A DNA stretch of 7,941 bases from Candidatus Woesearchaeota archaeon (GTDB lineage: Archaea > Nanobdellota > Nanobdellia > Woesearchaeales > GW2011-AR15), in assembly GCA_023701075.1 (NCBI GenBank), contig JAMPXQ010000061.1:1-7941 (forward strand), in the 5' to 3' direction. Below, one piece after another: positions 5,295 through 7,941 of this stretch; within the stretch, counting starts at the first letter, position 1, and the number at the start of each line of letters is the position of its first letter. The notes beneath the pieces are model-generated. The model was not told the origin of the DNA, made no database searches, and was given only the letters and a program-made list of their open reading frames with translations. Made by a program: the position numbers and the translations under genes.

Positions 5295-6377
5295 TTATTT
5301 TAACCTGTATTCATTTAGCGTCGATTGGAATATCGCACCTATGAGCTGCGGATAAGTCTTCCCTGTCGCTTCCCCAATCCTTACCATCCATGAATCTACT
5401 GGATTCAGTCCTGGGAGGAAATTTATGTCTACAACATAGAAATTGTCTATTTTAGGGTCATATCTTATATCCATCCTTGCATGCCCGCTTGCATTGACAC
5501 CTCTAAAAACAGACATAGCGTAGTCTTCCAACCTTTGCCTGAACGGATCATCAAGGTCCGGAAAAGTAAGTATCTTTTTTCCGTGCGCAGGGTCATCATC
5601 ATGCCACTTCACGCTTGTGCTTATGTAGCTTGAGCCATGAGGAAAGGTTATCTCTGCTATTTTCATGACCGGATTTTCTAAAGATTCTACTATCCCTATG
5701 GTATATTCTTTACCTGGGATATACTGCTGCACTGCAACCTTGCCGTATCTTGGTATGAGTTCAAGAAGCTTTGCTTCAAAATGATCTAGCGTCTTGCAAT
5801 GCGCATCATCATCCACTCCCATTGATGATCCGCCATCATCCGGCTTCAGGAATACACCGTTTAGATTTATCATCTCAATAAGTTCACTAGGAAGCCTATT
5901 TGGAAGCCCTGCAAATACATACGACAGTGGAGCAGATATACCTTGTTTTCTGAGCTTTTGAGACACTCCGCCTTTTGTAAGGAGATGCTCTAATTCCCCT
6001 GCTTTTGTCCCTGAATATGGCAGACTTAATCTTTCAAATAAGTATGGAGCAGCTGCTTCTCTCATATACCCTGATTCGTTTTCTGTCCCTCTTATGCCTT
6101 CTGCTGTGTTGAATACAATATTATATCTTCCTTCAACCAATCTTGTTCCCAGGTCTTGGTCGGCCTCAACGATAGATGCACTCCAGCCTTCAACTTTCAA
6201 TGCATCTGCTATAGCATATGCGACAGATGGGTCATCGAATTCATCTACAAGCGTCCCTGTAGCTTCTTTTGCGTCATCATATTTCCTGGTATATACAACT
6301 GCAATGTTTAACTTATCTTTTAAATCCAAACTCATCTCACCTTGATTATCACTAATGAGTTTAGAAAAAATAATCAT
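5295..6377 (-). CDS. D-alanine-D-alanine-ligase-like ATP-grasp enzyme
   Basis: 360 residues. The order of motifs is that of the Ddl-like ATP-grasp ligases, which join an acyl-phosphate of one amino acid to the amine of another. They are EFDDPSVAYAIADAL (46-60), NIVFNTAEG (86-94), LPYSGTKAGELEHLLTKGGVSQKL (119-142), the ATP-binding KPDDGGSSMGV (178-188) and QQYIPGKEYTIGI (217-229). Then come ARMDIRY (300-306), VVDINFLPGLNP (315-326) and Ser329. Likely metal ligands are Asp303, Asp317 and Asn319. The N-terminal GGxSxE motif of true Ddl is absent, so the product need not be D-Ala-D-Ala. It is second in a pair with the UPRTase gene, 26 bases after its stop. The start is uncertain: ATG at 6335 (Met15) and TTG at 6329 are alternatives near GGTGAG, and the conserved region begins only at about residue 22. 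Confidence 0.88.
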   Translation of the reverse strand: MIIFSKLISDNQGEMSLDLKDKLNIAVVYTRKYDDAKEATGTLVDEFDDPSVAYAIADALKVEGWSASIVEADQDLGTRLVEGRYNIVFNTAEGIRGTENESGYMREAAAPYLFERLSLPYSGTKAGELEHLLTKGGVSQKLRKQGISAPLSYVFAGLPNRLPSELIEMINLNGVFLKPDDGGSSMGVDDDAHCKTLDHFEAKLLELIPRYGKVAVQQYIPGKEYTIGIVESLENPVMKIAEITFPHGSSYISTSVKWHDDDPAHGKKILTFPDLDDPFRQRLEDYAMSVFRGVNASGHARMDIRYDPKIDNFYVVDINFLPGLNPVDSWMVRIGEATGKTYPQLIGAIFQSTLNEYRLK

Positions 6378-6386
6378 TTAAAAAAC
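6376..6386 (-). promoter_or_regulatory. Possible internal TATA-like box before the ATP-grasp gene
   Basis: GTTTTTTAAAT on the minus strand overlaps the ATG at 6377. If used it would start transcription near 6353, downstream of that ATG, and would require a start at 6335 or 6329. It is weak compared with the other TATA boxes in the window, so co-transcription with the UPRTase gene remains possible. Confidence 0.25.
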
Positions 6387-6403
6387 AATAGGTAGAATGA
6401 AAT

Positions 6404-7717
6404 TCAAATCTTTAGTTGATTTCCAGTCATCTGGATTGCATAGCCATTGAACTGATGGAAGAGCTCCTTTTGCATCTTAGGCATGAATGAAGCTAAATTA
6501 GCATACATTCCTGTCAATTTTTCAAGGAGCATTTCCGGTGTTGTTATCTTATCAGTTCCAAACTGCTTGTCTCCGGCATCTCCTAGACCAGGCTGTATAT
6601 ATCCTACACTGTTTAGATGTGCCTGGTCGTGCACTCCAAGAACATGGACATTCACTCCTAAAGACACCAATTTGTCTATCCCATCATAACCGCCGGCAAA
6701 AAGAGAGATGACATATATGTCATCAAATTCGCAGCCGATGGCTTTCTGATATTGTATTATAGTCTCTTCTGTGCTAACGCCTGTCGCGAGCATGGGATCA
6801 AAGAAGACATGGATATTCTTTTTTCCAGGAACTATCAGCCTCTTATCAGGCGTGACAAATGAATCTCCAATGATCCTTGAATATTCGGAAGAAGCATATC
6901 CCGGCGGCAATGTGACATCGACTCCTGCCACAGGAGAGGATGGGCCGTCTTCATGCCTTCTTTTTGCATCTACACCTATTACACTGCTGGTTATCCCGAA
7001 CTGAGACGCGACAGCGGCTGCCACAAGGGATGTTTCAATCCCGCCTCTATGTATCGCTATGAAACTGATATTGAGATCTTTCATGCTATCGCACCCCTCA
7101 ATATCCTTTATCAAAGGTGCATATTCGTGAATCCTAGGAATGATGCTTGCACTTGATCTTGCTCCGCCGATAGTGTATGTAACTTCAACTACCGGGTCAG
7201 GCATATAATTAGGCCTATCCAAGAAAATGTTGGCATATGTAGAATGGATAATATCTTCTCTTCTGTAATTCCTTGAAGGGTCGAACAGGACAGAGACGTC
7301 TGCACCTTCAAGCGACCTCTCACCGAATTTATCTGCAGTAATCCTTGCAAGCATCAGCGGCATAACCAGTACTGAAAGACCGGCAAGCGTTCTCTGGAAA
7401 TATTCTACATCAGGAGGTACAGCAGGATTGATGCCTTCATTCCTAAGCAGTTCTATATATGAGCTTACTACCGGGAATTGCCGGTCATCCGGGCCAAGAT
7501 TATATGAACCTATCTCTCTAGGAAGGATACCAGATATTTTGCCTTCTTCTCTCCAAGTTACTTTTGGGGGATTATTGAATGCTTTTAGCAGCCTTGAAGA
7601 TTTTGGATAAGGCGCTACTGTCTCAGTGAATGATGCATGTTCAAATCCAGGATCTGAGCTTAAATCCGGCATGAATATAGGTTCTGTAACTTTATCTAGA
7701 AGAGATATTAAATCCAT
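6404..7717 (-). CDS. upp: Long-form uracil phosphoribosyltransferase
   Basis: 437 residues, about twice the usual 208. The UPRTase signature is clear: FFDPMLATGVS (305-315), the PRPP-binding loop, and GYIQPGLGDAGDKQFGT (372-388), the uracil-binding motif nearly identical to that of bacterial Upp. The reaction is uracil plus PRPP to UMP in pyrimidine salvage. VVSSYIELLRNEGI through FQRTLAGLSVLVM (83-119) resembles the family's N-terminal helices, and FIAIHRGGIE (219-228) stands for the usual LRAG segment. Extra parts are about 80 residues at the N-terminus, about 60-70 inserted between roughly 135 and 210, and a helical tail of about 50 after 388. The YRDEET-like loop is replaced by VDAKRRHED (249-257). 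The start is supported by a GGTGG ribosome site. It is first of two genes with the ATP-grasp ligase. Confidence 0.9.
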   Translation of the reverse strand: MDLISLLDKVTEPIFMPDLSSDPGFEHASFTETVAPYPKSSRLLKAFNNPPKVTWREEGKISGILPREIGSYNLGPDDRQFPVVSSYIELLRNEGINPAVPPDVEYFQRTLAGLSVLVMPLMLARITADKFGERSLEGADVSVLFDPSRNYRREDIIHSTYANIFLDRPNYMPDPVVEVTYTIGGARSSASIIPRIHEYAPLIKDIEGCDSMKDLNISFIAIHRGGIETSLVAAAVASQFGITSSVIGVDAKRRHEDGPSSPVAGVDVTLPPGYASSEYSRIIGDSFVTPDKRLIVPGKKNIHVFFDPMLATGVSTEETIIQYQKAIGCEFDDIYVISLFAGGYDGIDKLVSLGVNVHVLGVHDQAHLNSVGYIQPGLGDAGDKQFGTDKITTPEMLLEKLTGMYANLASFMPKMQKELFHQFNGYAIQMTGNQLKI

Positions 7718-7721
7718 TTAA

Positions 7722-7728
7722 CCACCTT
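7722..7728 (-). promoter_or_regulatory. Ribosome binding site of the long UPRTase gene
   Basis: AAGGTGG on the minus strand is followed by TTAA and the ATG at 7717. This is the only first-in-transcript gene here with a clear ribosome site, so its mRNA must have at least a short leader. Confidence 0.6.
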
Positions 7729-7746
7729 GATTCTTGAAGTTCATCT

Positions 7747-7758
7747 GATTTAAATCAC
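7747..7758 (-). promoter_or_regulatory. Candidate TATA box of the UPRTase-ATP-grasp operon
   Basis: The minus strand reads GTGATTTAAATC, centred about 35 bases before the ATG at 7717. Transcription would start around 7726, giving a leader of roughly ten bases just long enough for the ribosome site. The core GATTTAAATC (7747-7756) is a perfect palindrome and could alternatively be an operator. Confidence 0.4.
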
Positions 7759-7831
7759 TTTGTAACATCTGGATTGAGACGAATCAAAACTAATTCGGTA
7801 AGTACTTATTGGATCAAATCGGATAGAATAT

Positions 7832-7843
7832 TTTTATATAACC
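7832..7843 (+). promoter_or_regulatory. TATA box of the gene starting at 7860
   Basis: TTTTATATAACC is centred about 23 bases before the ATG at 7860, with no ribosome site between. It is divergent from the UPRTase promoter; the two share the 142-base gap 7718-7859. Confidence 0.65.
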
Positions 7844-7859
7844 TGCTTTTCGCAAATTT

Positions 7860-7941
7860 ATGCAGAATAGAGAATCCCGTCTATTTTTGGATGATCTGCC
7901 TTTGCCACAGATCCATGACCTGGAAGATTTTGTTCTCGATA
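7860..7941 (+). CDS. N-terminus of an unidentified protein (3' partial)
   Basis: An ATG at 7860, at leaderless distance from a TATA box, opens a frame of 27 codons that runs to the window edge. The peptide begins MQNRESRLFLDDLPLPQIHD and continues LEDFVLD. It is acidic and soluble-looking, with no signal peptide. Too little is present to name it. The promoter is the main support for a real start. Confidence 0.6.
   Translation, partial: MQNRESRLFLDDLPLPQIHDLEDFVLD

Noticed and set aside
1..7941. Mobile element, prophage, toxin-antitoxin or defence island
   Set aside because: No transposase, integrase, terminal repeats, nuclease motifs or typical toxin-antitoxin pair are visible, and the gene content is housekeeping-like apart from the two unknowns.

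Overview
The window looks like a piece of an archaeal genome, most likely a small-genome lineage of the DPANN type. The sequence basis is a set of promoter-like boxes (TTTATATATAAC, ATTATATAAT, TTTTATATAAC and similar) centred about 23-27 bases before start codons, with no room for a ribosome site, which fits leaderless transcripts driven by TBP/TFB. Genes inside operons instead carry GGTG-type ribosome binding sites. A glutamine amidotransferase that stops right after its own domain fits the two-subunit archaeal GMP synthase. The lineage is an inference; no rRNA or other marker gene is present.

Layout. 1-99 (+) is the tail of a class I glutamine amidotransferase, probably the GMP synthase glutaminase subunit. 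278-1327 (+) is a 349-residue protein I do not recognise. It converges on a HAD-family phosphatase-like gene at 1467-2051 (-). Next, on the minus strand, is a compact operon read from 3571 down to 2087: a secreted or membrane-anchored TPM-domain protein, a 57-residue TFIIB-type zinc ribbon, and LemA. The three genes overlap one another. A 191-residue unknown follows at 3637-4212 (-), divergent from a HEIGH zinc metalloprotease at 4379-5221 (+). On the minus strand from 7717 down to 5295 is a gene pair: an oversized uracil phosphoribosyltransferase (437 residues, about twice the usual length) followed 26 bases later by a D-Ala-D-Ala-ligase-like ATP-grasp enzyme. A new plus-strand gene starts at 7860 and runs off the window.

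How the genes may work together. The GMP synthase fragment and the UPRTase are nucleotide synthesis and salvage genes, but they are far apart and separately transcribed. The clearest functional unit is TPM-zinc ribbon-LemA. LemA and TPM proteins are recurrent neighbours in prokaryotes, and the zinc ribbon between them is translationally coupled to both. The UPRTase/ATP-grasp pair is the other likely co-transcribed unit, with no obvious metabolic link. There is no sign of mobile elements, CRISPR, tRNA or rRNA genes. The least explained parts are the two unrecognised genes, the extra domain material in the UPRTase, and the substrate of the ATP-grasp ligase.
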